Made by a program: the position numbers and the translations under genes. The notes under the pieces are model-generated. The model was not told the origin of the DNA and did not search any database. It saw nothing but the letters and a program-made list of their open reading frames with translations. Shown here one piece after another: positions 36,068-47,600 of a stretch of DNA of 64,000 bases (its first letter is position 1; the number at the start of each line of letters is the position of its first letter). The DNA is from Staphylotrichum longicolle (Eukaryota; Ascomycota; Sordariomycetes; Sordariales; Chaetomiaceae). Where the stretch lies: NCBI GenBank assembly GCA_019096155.1, contig JAHCVI010000001.1, positions 11,036,001 through 11,100,000 on the forward strand, written 5' to 3'.

Positions 36068-37516
36068 CGCCTGATGGCATTATGTCCCGTCTCAGACGGC
36101 ACCGCTCACCGCTGATCGTGGTACTGGGTTTCAGCCCCAGAGGACCCGCTTTCCCGGCACTTTGAAGGCACGCAGAGGATCAGCCGTACCAGGCTCCTGG
36201 GACACGATCGATCGTATCATTTGCCGGGGTCTGATTGCAGCGAGGCAGAGCCGCAAAGACGCAGGAACCGAGGGTTTGGAAGATGCTGTGTTGCCAACGT
36301 GCAAAATGGGGCGCCTAGGCGTTGGGGTCCGGGTTGGCTACTGAGCAAATTGGATACACCTAGAAACGCTCGAGGATAAGAAGAGAAAGGTGGCGTGGAA
36401 TCCGGGGCTCCAGCTCCTGTCGACAATTGAGAACAGTGACCTGAGGGCATGCGCGGGGTCCTTCCCGTCCGCCACGCAGATACCAAGTCCTTCGTACGGA
36501 GTACTCAGCTCGACCTCCTTCGTACATACAGACAGGGACATACCCTGCTAACCCTCAGTTCCTGTTCTGATCGCCTGCAGGTTTCGAAAAAGCAATGCGA
36601 CGCACTTTCAGGTTCTGACGACTGAGGCGCAGATCCGAGGGAAGGTGCAGCTTTCAAGCCAGCCAGGTGGTGGCTCTGCAGGGCGTGATGGGCTGCGACC
36701 AATGTGGGGCACCACCGCACAGACCCCCTTCCAGATTTGGACAAGCCCGGCCCCTCTCACTCGCCCCCACTCCGATCCGACCGGACGTGTAACCCCGGAG
36801 CACCTCCGGCCATGGTCCGGAATGTTTGAGAGAGGGTCAACAATCGACATTGCTCCCTGGGTCGTGGCGTGCCAGGGCTCCATCCGCGGAAGACAGCCGG
36901 GCTGGGTCTAAATTCTGCACATGTGCGAAAAGCCAGCAGCCCATTCCCGTTGCGATTAGACTCACTGCAATCTCCAGCCACAACAGCATCCGCGGTATTC
37001 GAGCTGGGCAAGATCTGACGCGCTGGTGGAGCCCAGTCGTGCTTATTCTGCGCCTGTCTCTAAACGTGGAAAATCTTCCGAACCAAATCCTGGACATCTC
37101 GCCCGATGTATCCGTACCTGCGTTGGGTCTTCCGTCATCAACAGCACCAGGCATCTCTCCAAGTTACGATGACACAGAACAGTGGGTGCCAGGGAAGATA
37201 AGCGTCAATTGGGCCGGTTCCAGAATCAAGGTGATGCCCACCGGAGACATCATGGCGGGGTAAAAAGCAAAACTTTTGCTAACAAAATCGGCAGGATATG
37301 CAGATGCACGACGCGTCCTTCTCCGTCTCTTTCAGCCCAGCCAGTCCAACACCGTCCCCGATACCAATAACGAAACGACATAATATCACTTTTTGAAGCC
37401 AAACGCCACCGTGTCTCTTTGGCCCCCCCTTTCCATGGCCAACCAGCAAACTTTTGACAAACGCCCTCGAATGCAACGAGAAGATGGGAAGGGGGTGGGG
37501 GCGGGGAGGAAAGCGC

Positions 37517-38910
37517 CTAGTTGGGCTGCAGGCGCATGGGGAAGAAGTAGGCGGGCATCGGCTCCACGTGCCAGTGCTTGACACCCTGCTTTTTGAAAGC
37601 ACTGTCCCACTCGGCCTCGAGCTCGGTGGGAATCGCCCATCCTTGCTCGGCGCTGCGCAGGCGCATGCGCACCAAGTGACGCTTCTCCGTCGGCGCTGCT
37701 CCGTTGGCAAATCCCTCACGGCGGTGAAGAATGGCCAGGTTGTTGATGAAATGCATGTCTCCCGCCTGTGTTTGAATCTCCAGTTGCGTGGCTTGTGCAA
37801 TGGCTTCGATGGCGTCTAGGGCCTCCATCTGGCGAGCCGTCAAGGACGGCAGGTGTTGGGCCCGCGGGTGTGCCTCATTGCCCAGGAGCGCGGCGCGGCC
37901 AAAGTTCATGACGAGCTTCGACTCCTGGTAGAAAATGACTGGGCGGCATTGGAACTGCGGCCTGCACATCTTGGGTTAGCCAGCAGATTTCTCGCATGTC
38001 GGGCGGCACCCGAGACTCACATGGCAAAAGGCCAATCGGAGCGCGCCAGAGTCCGAATCACGTCGGGCCGCGTGGCTGCGAGAACGTTGTAAACCGTGTA
38101 GGCAGAGGCAATGATGCATTTGCCGCCCGCTGCAGCAGTGCTGCGCGTCAGCCAACTGACAACATCGCCGGCTTCCTCGTTGTGGAAAGTCTAGTGTCCA
38201 AACACCGTCAGCCCCCAGTCACACACAGCAAAGAGCGGGCACGCGGGTGAAGACTGACAATTGCCTTGGTCGAGTGCCGATGGTGCTCGGCAGCTTGCTT
38301 GGTGCTGTTGTCTGCAATGATGTGCACTGTCCCGGCTGTCAGCGCTGGCGTGTGTGTCGTCTCCATAAGCCACTCACCAAGCATGTTTCCGCGTTTGTCC
38401 TGACGGCCGCGCTGTTCGGCAATGTATGACTGGACGCCAAGATAGACCAGCGTCAAATCCTCAACAGTGTAGGCGGCAGGGTTGAGGCCCCGAATCACAC
38501 AGAAGCCCTTGCCTGTGTGCACGTCATGGCTGAGCTCGCGGAGCTTCGGGCCGAGCGTTGGGAGCGGGAAGTTGGAGGGCTCCACGAGATCTCCATCCTG
38601 ATCAAGAGCTGCCCAGGCAAAAATCAGCGAGACAAGACCAGAACATCACATCGGAGAGCCGCTTACACTTGTAACTCTCAAGGGCGGCCCTGATCTCATC
38701 ATGATGCACGGACTCCAGAAGCAGGATATGCTCAGACGTCTTGCTGAAGTCCGAGCCGGCCCACGCCAGCTTGTCCTCCAGACGAGCTGGAAAGCCAGGC
38801 GGCAGGGCCGGAACCTCCGTCTTGGTCTTGGCAGACAGGACCCTGCCGGGGTTCCCAACGATGGGGGCCGTCGCCGCAGCAAGAACGGGTCCAGAAGCGA
38901 GAGTAGACAT
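37517..38910 (-). CDS. TfdA/TauD-family Fe(II)/2-oxoglutarate-dependent dioxygenase
   Basis: Five exons (38910-38667, 38608-38378, 38326-38259, 38190-38021 and 37961-37517) give 385 aa, with phases agreeing at every junction. Family blocks are GKGFCVIRGLNP, VYLGVQSYIAEQRGRQDKRGNML, HHRHSTKAITFHNEEAGDVVSWLTR, ATRPDVIRTLARSDWPF, CRPVIFYQESKLVMNFGR, EIQTQAGDMHFINNLAILHRR and KRHLVRMRLR. The last two supply the distal iron-ligand His (NLAILHRR) and the 2-oxoglutarate-binding Arg of a TauD fold. This matches a widespread ascomycete group annotated as taurine catabolism dioxygenase; the true substrate is unknown. It is probably cytosolic, with no signal peptide or membrane helix. A likely 5' UTR intron (39030-38927, donor GTGAGT, acceptor ACAG) and a TATA box at 39177-39184 lie upstream. 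Confidence 0.9.
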
Positions 38911-41639
38911 CGTGATGTTGGTTTGTCTGTTTGTGGTCAGTATTCTATAGTCTGACCTTGGAGCTGCGCGGCACGGTCTGACTGCGCGGCCTTGGGAAGC
39001 TGTCGAAGAGCAACTGAGGGATACACTCACCTTGGGAGAAGCTGGTCTCGGTAATGACTGGGAAGTTGTGCGTCTTTGACTCAAAGGAGAGCAGGGAACG
39101 AGCGAAACGGGATGTGTTGGAGAGAATGGAAGACTTGATGGTTTGTGGCTGGATGGGCGAAGAGATTCAGGCCGGCTTATATAGACACCCAAGTTTCTCT
39201 CCGGGAAGCAACAACACATCCCAGGGGAAGACAATACGATCGACAACCCGACGTTGAACAGGGCAACTGCCTGCCAGCATCCCGTTCTTGCTTGTAGCCG
39301 GTGAGGAAAAGTGCAGACCTGGCGGGCAACGGAAGGACAGACAGGGCCTGTGTACGCGCACGACCGAAGCCGGTAAGGAGAAGGGGCGAGTGAGGAAAAG
39401 CCAGCGGTGACACTGGCAAGACTAGCTGCCGCAGGTATCCCGGGATACGGGTTCCAAGGCTGCGCTTGCTGTCTGGTGACGGATGTGGTGGGATGAAAAG
39501 TGAGAAGTGAGAGCGGCTGTTTCCGTGCTTGGGGTCCCTTCCAAGGTTCCTTCGGGTGAAGTGGGCGTGAGAAGGTGCGACAGACCGAAGGAAAGCACCC
39601 CCCCCCCCCTTCACTCCTTTGATAAGCCCGGCTAACCGCCTTCGCCGTCAAGGAGGGCAACCAGTCGCGGACCGAGAGGTCAAGGTTTGCCAGCAAGTGA
39701 CGGGAATGCAAGCAGGCATGATGAAGCGCCTCAGCTGCTCGGCGGCAGGGGTGGTCAACAACCTAGAGACAGGAAGGAGCCGTTCGAATGGTGGACTCGA
39801 CCCGAGCAGCCAGCCACCAGAACGGGAAACAACCCACACCCGCGGAAAGCATGGGCAAGATCGAGACCCGCCATCGTTGGAGCTAATGTAGCAGGGGAAT
39901 GCGCCACCTGCATGGAAGGCAGGATGTGGCCTGGTTCCATCGGCATGTCGATGACATAAGGAAAAGGAACGTAAAGAAACGTGTGGGACTCGGAAGCTGC
40001 AGAGACCATACCTAGTCAAGATGCGGAAAGCGGAAACGCGAGCGACGGGAAACACAACTCTCGAGTGTGGCACGACTGATGGTTAACAACAAAAAGACGG
40101 GCGGCTGTGGAAGCGCGGCGGTCCGTCTATCATGTTGCACAACACCAGCCGCATCATATCGAGTTCGGGGAACGAGCGAGGACGAGTCGGTGAGCACTGG
40201 ACCTCGACGTTGTGCCCTCCCGGGTTGAGCTTTGAGCCAACCGGCGCCACATCTGGACGGGATTGTGAGACAACCGGCAGCTCACTGAGACCTTCAACAA
40301 ACGCAGCATTCAAGCATCCTCGTCGGGGCCCTGGCACTGGGCTGATAACCTCCGAGCCATGGCATTGGGAGGGGGTAACAAAAGGGGAAATTTCTTAGAA
40401 CGAAAGGACAAGGGAGAACCCCATTGGGTATGCCGATACCCCATCCCGGGTTGGGATATGCATGGGAAATATGAGCAAAAATAGTTTGACACACCAAAAG
40501 CCTCTCCCGTACCTGCTTTGCCAGATCTCATCTCGAAAGACGCGGGAGGGACGGGGAGCAGCCTCTATGCCCGAAGCCCCCGTGGCAGGCGCTCCGTACG
40601 ACACTAGATTGAACAAGTGGCACAGCGTCTGCAGGAGATGGGCAAGACATGTCGTTTTGTTGATTTTTTTCCCCCGTCCTTCATCCCGTTGCTGCGTTGC
40701 TGCCGAGGATTGAGGTTGTTGCTCGAAACTTAGGTCGTGCCAGGCGGTCTCCAGATTGGTACTCTCCCGCATGGCCAAGCCCACCCGGGCGGCGCCGCTG
40801 CCCAGACCCCATGGGAAAAGAAAGAGGGAGGAAACCAATTGCCGTTAGGCAATGGGACCGGTCTGGCACTCGACATGTCTGTGGCTTGGGCCGGTGAAGG
40901 GGGGTTGAGAACAAGGGAAAGAAGGAGAACGAAAAGAGCCTTCAAACGTGCTGGGCCGGCTTCCTGGCTCTCTGCGGCGAGCCGATCCAAGCCAGTTTCC
41001 CTCCACATGGGCTGCCGGGTGCTGGCCAACCATCGGGGAGAAAATCGGATCGGATGGAGAGAGAGAGATCTGTTCTCCTTTTAGGATGCCCCTGCTTCTG
41101 GCCTGGCTGTTGGGGTGGACGAGGTTGACGAAGCGGCTAAGGTTGTCATTCCAATCTCAGAAGGTGGGGATCTGCAGCTGGGACACAACGCCATCCCCCC
41201 ATTGGCTAGCCCGGGCCCTCGAGATGCATCGTGATGAAGCCAGAGCTGCAGCCTCTGCAGCCCGGGGATTGAGCAGACCTATCCCCGACACTACCTGAGC
41301 CCCCACAAATCGGCATGGAACGGGGTTGGGCACCACCCTCAATGTGGAGACTGTGTGTGCGTGTGGGTACAACACCAACAACTCCCGCCTCTAGTGTGTA
41401 AGAGCCCAAAGTCCATCCTTAATGATTCCCGGCACACAAACCCCTTCCGTCACTGAGTCGCTCTGCTGCGCCTGAGCTTGCTCGTCGCCCCGCCTCTCAC
41501 GAATGATCCAGCTCGACGGATCCTTCCCTCAGTCTTCTCTTTCGAGATCTCATGCATGACCGCTCCCTCACCCACCATGAGACGGATTTTGAATCCGTAG
41601 GGAACGCAAAGAAACAACCAATCCGGCCCCAGAGAACGC
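38911..41639. other. Intergenic region, 2.7 kb
   Basis: The right of the dioxygenase gene holds its leader, a probable 5' UTR intron and a TATA box. A C12 run lies at 39598-39609. The frame of the dioxygenase first exon stays open far upstream (to 39711) but passes through the intron, TATA box and C run, so it is not credited as coding. Nothing else is supported up to the 3' end of the Zn2Cys6 gene. Confidence 0.55.
39177..39184 (-). promoter_or_regulatory. TATA box of the dioxygenase gene
   Basis: The minus strand reads TATATAAG, 267 nt upstream of the ATG and about 150 nt upstream of a probable 5' UTR intron donor. Spacing fits a short leader; the role is inferred. Confidence 0.45.
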
Positions 41640-44623
41640 CTAGACCATGGTCCGAGGTTGCCAGTTGGGCTCAAATAGCTGACTCACGTAGTAACACTCA
41701 TGCTCATAGGCTTCCTGATGCCACAGAGCCTCCCATTCCTCCTCTGCAAGAGTGCTTGGTGAGAAAATGTTTCAGGCTCGCATCGGGGGCAAAACTCACT
41801 GTACTCGGCCGCCAGCTCTCTAGTGAAGCGGACAAACGTGATGGCTTTATCGTCGAGCTCCGCCAGCGTTCGAAGATCCTGATCCTTACATTCGGCCGAG
41901 AAGGGGTATATCGCCTTGTTACAGTAGTGGAAGTAGGCGAGGAGTGTGTTCGCGCCTGGAGAGGCCTGTCAGTGATGCGACATTTCTGCTACGTCCGTCG
42001 TTGGCGCCCTCACCCAAGTTGTACTCCTTGACATTTGCTTCTCTCGCAAACCGCGTCTGTGGTGGCTAGTGTAAGCCGGATCTGCCTCTTCCGCCATCTA
42101 TCAAGTCAAGCAACTCACCGACATGCCATGCTTTTTCGCATAATCTGCGTCGTGCTTGGTGATCAGCGCAATGTTGTGCAGCAAGATGAATGTCACCAGG
42201 TATGTCGTGAGCCACGTCTTCTGCTTCTTCTCCTGCGTCATCTTCTGCAGCTCTTCGAGCGCCTTTCGGCGAAGTCGAGGTTGGATCTGGTGGATAAGGA
42301 CCGAGTCGATCTGAGCTCCCATCACCGGTGGGAGGGGGATCTTCCCGTGCAGCGGATTGTCCTCGTCATCGATTATATCTCGTGACATGTCGAGCGTCTC
42401 GTCGCCCACGATCTCAAACGACTTGGTCGTCAGCCGGACCGACATCCAGAGATCCAAAGTGGATATCAGCAGGCTCTTTTCCGCTGGCGGTGTCGCGGGA
42501 TCTTGCGCGGTTTTGATGGCAAGCGAATACGTTTGCCAAAGCAGCTTATCCCGAGATCCCAGCAGATGATGGCAGCAATCGACCAAGCCAATTTTGATGT
42601 ACTGGTCAAACTCGGCTTTTGCGTCGTCCAAATTGACAATGGCAAAGGCTGGAATATTGACCTCGTGCTTCGTGCCATTCCTCGAGACCCATGATCGCTT
42701 CACCTTGTCGCCTTCCTGCGGTTTGAATTGCCGGACCTGCAACCGAACCGATTGGCCGGTGTAGCCTTCCGTGACCCGGATCGTTCGCACCTGAGACGAC
42801 GCCCAGTTCCCGATGTCATCCATTACGCTGTCTTTCCAGCGATTGGTCCACTCCTGGCCTTTGACCTGGCCAGGCTTGAAGAGTTTCACATCCGTGATCT
42901 TGAGGCGCAAGCAGCTCAGTCGGTACACCTTGGCACCTAGGGCAATCTTCTTGCACGACAAGCAAGGCCCTTTCTCGTTCTCCGGGTCAAGATTACACTA
43001 CAACTCACTGTCAGAACGGCCTATCCACCTAAAGAAGAGGTGCGAAACAGCGGTCACTCACTCGAATCCGCTGCATTCGGCATCGGATGCAGCTGCCCAT
43101 CTTCCTTGTAAGCGCCGTCTTCTCCCTTGAGTCTTGGTCTTTGAAAGGCCCTCGCTTGATAGGTATCGTTCTCGGGACGGGGGCGGAGGTTTGGGTCGCC
43201 AGCTCGTCCTGGACAGCCAAGTTTCCCGCTCCATGGCTGGCATCGAAGCCCTGCATCGAATGGAACCGGGAAGGCAGGTTCATGACGAGTGTGTGCCCGT
43301 CGTAAGCACAAGATGCGCCCCCAGGAACATATGCACCCGAAAGAGCGGCTGCGTGATGAGGAGGTGCGTCAGCCGAGTAGGGCCGAAACTGAGTTCCAAG
43401 GGTCGCGGTGCCACAAGAGTTGCTTGCGTCGTTTTCGTACTTGACAACCGGCGGGATATGGGGGTAGACCATTTCTTCCCTGCCGATGGCGGTTTGGAGT
43501 CCCATCGTCCGTTCGGGGCGTAGAGGAGGGTAGTTTGGAAGGTACTCGGCCATTAACGCCGCGTCATCACAGGGGTACAGCGCTGTCGCACTTGGAGTGA
43601 TGGGCGTGGGGAGGAGAGAGGCTTCAGCCGCCGGCTGAACCATGACCACGGCGTTATCCAGCGGGGGCGATCGATGGTCATCGTAGTCATACGATGAAGG
43701 TGTAAGGAGCGACTGGTATGCTGAGAAAGCGGTTAGCGATCCTCTGCGCTTCCTGCGGTTAGGCACATCATCGGGATCATACAGGGTTGAGTCTCAAAAG
43801 GCGGACACATGGAGAAGCTCGCGAAGCAGTCAGCAAGCCGTGAGCCAGTCCACCCCGAGGATGGGCCGCTCTCAGGAAAGGGCTCGTATGGCTTGCGGCG
43901 AGCATTGATACCGGCGTCCGGCTGGCCGCCCAGAGACGTCTTCTCCTGGCCACCCGGTGGGAAAAAGCCGTCAGAGTACGACGCAGGCATTGGGACAGTT
44001 GAGCCCGTGTTCAGGCGAGGCTTCTTAGAAGAGTGGTGCTGGTCAATTTGGTCGATGGCTTGTTGGCTCTCTAGCTCGAGAGGACTATCTGCCACTGGGT
44101 TGAGGAAGAAAGCTGCAGGCTCGAGGATGAGCCGGTTCTCGACAACCAGGCCGGGATAACTCGATGGGGGTAGCACGTAAGGCAGTGGAGTCTGGTCCAG
44201 TATATACCGGTGATCGGCCGGTAATGATAGTGTGTTGGGACCAGCGTGAAAGGAGTAGGGTGAGCTCGGGAACATTGGCTCTGCGGGGGCGTCCTCATGG
44301 CCGTAAGCCCGCCGTTTCCTGATATTGGTATTCTAGACAAGCATCGTCAATTCGCCGCACAGTTGACGAATTAAGAAGAGAGCTGAAGAATGGGGCGCGG
44401 ACCGGTGAGGGAGCCGTGACAGGGCAGGACAGGGGATAGGAACCGGAGAGGGCTGAAGGAGAATGTGTGTGTAAGTGACACGAGGGAGGGAGGGGTGTGT
44501 GGTGGGAATGGGCACCGGAAGACATGGCTTGGAACAGCCACGAGGGGGATCGGTGATTGCCGCCATGCACCCTGCCGTCGCCCAGACCGGTATGGGGAAA
44601 AAAAAAACGAGACTTCTTACCAT
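41640..44623 (-). CDS. Zn2Cys6-type DNA-binding protein with central zinc cluster
   Basis: Seven coding exons (44623-44621, 44332-43783, 43720-43062, 42997-42119, 42056-42014, 41955-41800 and 41743-41640) give 797 aa. The first exon is the ATG alone, immediately followed by GTAAGA; exon 2 continues NTNIRKRRAYG. The first ~390 residues are disordered and rich in Pro, Ser and Gln, with a possible basic nuclear signal (RKRR) at the start. The zinc cluster lies at about residues 394-430: CIRCRMQRIRC, then NLDPENEKGP, then CLSC and a last Cys after 13 residues, longer than the usual 6-8. An intron splits it between the second and third knots. A ~370-residue helical domain follows (LFKPGQVKGQEWTNRW, IPAFAI, KIPLPPVMGAQID, LVTFILLHNIALITKHD), ending SQLFEPNWQPRTMV. 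This matches an uncharacterised family of fungal C6 regulators. Targets are unknown. Confidence 0.85.
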
Positions 44624-47600
44624 GATGAAGACGAGCTGTGGGGATCGGGTTGGGCAAATCCCAGGGAAATGTTGACCCAGGGTGCTTGAGGAGAGGTACC
44701 CAGCCTGCAAGGGGGATCAGGGAGACTGCATAGCAAACAGCGAGATGCGCCTCGAGACGAGGAAGGGTGACAGCCACTTCGTCGACACAATCAGACGCGT
44801 GTGGTACGGGAGTGCAAGCCCAGGGCCCCAGCATCATAGATGCGCCATCACCACAAGGGACGAGGCAGCCTGTACAGAAGTGTAGAGAACAAACGATGCG
44901 GACACCCCTGAAGCCGATGGAGAGAAGCCGCAGCCACGCGACGAGGGGGGGAAGCAAGGGAACGAAATTGGGGGAGGGGGGTGGGTTGAGTCAAGCGGAG
45001 GCAAGGGGAGAAACGAGCCAAGGAAACAGCGGGCAGACAAGCAGCACAATTTGACTGCTTGACTACCACCACCCCCCTGGGTCGTGGCACAGGGTTGGAG
45101 TCCTCGTGGTAGTTCGGCTAGTGCAGCCTCGGTTGAAGGCTTCCTTCCACGGTCGGCTGCGGCACCGGACGATGGCCGCCGGCGTCGTCGGAGCCAGGTG
45201 AGACCCGAGTCGGTCGGTCGCGGGGAGTGGCGCCTGAAGCCGACACGGCCGCTGGTGCGCCGTCGGCGGTGCGTTGGAGAGCTCGCAGAATCGAGGTTGA
45301 CTCAGGCAGCCCCGCTGATGCAGCGCTGCTGGTGCTGTCGTAATTGACCGGCGAGCGGGTTCCGGGCAGGCTCGTGGTCTGCGCTGCTCCCAACTGGAGA
45401 TATCCCGGCAGCGTCTCTTTGGGATGTCAGGATGTCAGGATGTCGGCGCCGGGTGGTGTCCTGCCGCTGGGTGGTGCCCAATCCGATCGTGGCTGCGTCC
45501 TCTGCGACGCAAGGCAGGTAACGGTAATACGCGCGGTGTCTCACGGCACAGACCGAAAGGGCCCGTGATTGTTGCTCGGTGGAGTCCGGAACAGCCGGTG
45601 AAGAATGCTATTGTCTCGTTTGCTGGGGAAGGAAGGAATCGGTGAAGGCTGTGACGAGATGAAGTGAAGAAGGGAGGTTCACCGGTCGCGGGGAAGGCGC
45701 GGCCTGACCACCTGTTGCCCTCGTCACCCTTGCTGGTCCCTGGTTCTCGAGCAGGCAGGAGCGGCCAGTGAGCGGAGCAGATCCGAGCAGGGGAGTGCAA
45801 CTGGCCGGGAAAATGAAATGCGACCAAGCCCGCGTTCAAGTTGGTAATCGCAAAAAGGCGGGCATCGGGTCATGCCATGATCTGGGCACGATGGAACGTG
45901 CGAGCGCGCTCTTCGCGTCCACGAAATGCTCCTTCGCTGACATTGGATTCCTTCCCCGCCCACCCCCACCGGCCAGCACAGCATCCCCTCCGAGTCGAGG
46001 CCTTGAATGACTGCCCGCACAATCACCCGTGGACGCATCCCATCCTCCTGCCGGCATATAACTGCAGGCAGCTATACCCCCCCACACTTTCTTCGATGCC
46101 CTCCACGTCTCCATTGTCATGCATCGCAAATCACGGCTTCGCAAACCGAGAGCGCGGGTGACCATCTTCGCAACCAATGGCAAGATTCGGAAGCAGCGGG
46201 GAAAGTTCTAGCGCCCTCAGCTTTGAGCGTGCCTGGAAACCTCTGGGCTTGGCATGGAAGATGCACATCGCACGCCCAGTCTCATGCTTTGCTTCGCTGC
46301 CGCTGAGATGAGCGGAATGGCGACAGAGTTCTTGGCATGGAAGCTAATGCGCGCGAGACAAGGTAAGGCGTCTTGTAGGAGACGGTATATGCGAAGTAAA
46401 TTGTGCATCTCACGAGCGTTGATCGACCGTCGATGCATCTTCCACAGGAGTCCGGGACCAGCCGTGCCAAGCGCCCCCCCCGCAGCGACCCCAGTTTCCA
46501 CCACCTGCCCCACTCTGATCAGGGGCTACCTAAGGTACCCAGGGAGTCGAGAGTGAAGTTGGGACGATGGGAGTGAGGAGTCGTTGACACGTCACGGGGT
46601 TTCGTAGATTCGCCTCCAGGGACCCGGTGCCTGGTCTGTCGAATCGTGTGGGTTGATGGGAGGGCAGAATTACTACATAGCACAGCAACGTTGCCCGACC
46701 TATTGATGAAAACGAAAGTTCAGACAAGATGGGCTTAGAACAAGCTGGCTGTATGAAACAGATATCGAGAGTATCGAAATCTCGCGTGGCAGCCACTCCG
46801 TGCATTCCTTTTGCAACACGTTGCGCGGCAGGGGAACATTGCGCTGGTGAGACGCAGAAGAAGGTGCTTGGGCAGGAACATCTTGCGGAGCTTTGCCAGC
46901 ACAGGGCATGTGGGAAAACAGCCTTGTCCCAGTTTGTGTCAACGGTTGAGCATATCTTTCTGCAGACACAGGATGAGGTGCAGAGGCTTCCGCGTTCCCG
47001 CAGCCCCCGATGAGCCCCCCTGTGGTCGCCGGGACCCACATATGCTCCAGGGCTTTGTGGTCCCCGTTGCCCGACAGCCGTGGTTTTCACAGAGCACATG
47101 TTTAATGACAGCGCTGGAAGGCCGCGTGAACAGGGTGTTCCCAGGAGAGGCACAAGGGGAAGGCCGACGACAACCCAGATCGCATCCCGGATCGAGCTTG
47201 GTGCAGGAGGAGGCGGGGCCACGACTTGATCAATTTCGGAGAGAGACCTCCATGGCCGCCCATGGTCCATGGTCGGGCCGATCATGCAGGCCCGTGTCCC
47301 ATCTGGCATTTGGGCTTTCTCCCCAACAAGTCGTCGATAAAACACCACCTTTTCGGAGATCTACCATGCTCGAGCCACGTTGAAAGGCGCCAATTTTGGT
47401 ATCGGTCACATGAGCCGGGCGCCCAGGTACCGATCGGAACCAGAGACGGGGAGGATACTCGACTCCCTCCTTGTTCGACGGCTGTGGCATGCACCTCGCT
47501 GCCCCATTGTTGACGTCGTTGCCCTGGACCGTTTCATTCGTTCCTTTGGGTCCTCGGTCCCAAGGGGTGTGTGTCCGGCTTTCAAACTCCAGAACCAATT

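Larger units (their letters stand above)
24488..37516. other. 13-kb gene-poor region
   Basis: No frame in this stretch yields a domain I recognise, and none can be joined at splice sites into convincing protein. It is not strongly AT-rich, so it does not look like a heavily RIP-mutated repeat; 33200-34950 is somewhat AT-richer than the rest. Two long open frames occur at 27444-28484 (minus, 346 codons) and 29186-30160 (plus, 324 codons); third-position composition in the parts I sampled is near 50-57% GC, unlike neighbouring genes. Simple repeats include a C17 run at 33095-33111, a 7-nt repeat at 35886-35940 and a G19 run at 36049-36067. No transposase, reverse transcriptase or tRNA was seen. 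Confidence 0.55.

Noticed and set aside
38911..39711. In-frame 5' extension of the dioxygenase by about 267 codons
   Set aside because: It would run through a good 5' UTR intron, a TATA box and a C12 run; orthologues as I recall them begin near the chosen ATG.
41572..41594. Possible tRNA anticodon arm (ACGGATTTTGAATCCGT)
   Set aside because: A perfect 5-bp stem and 7-nt loop, but no D arm, T arm or acceptor stem around it on either strand.
46530..47348. Minus-strand frame of 272 codons
   Set aside because: Cysteine- and proline-scattered, no domain, overlapped by several other open frames in the same interval.
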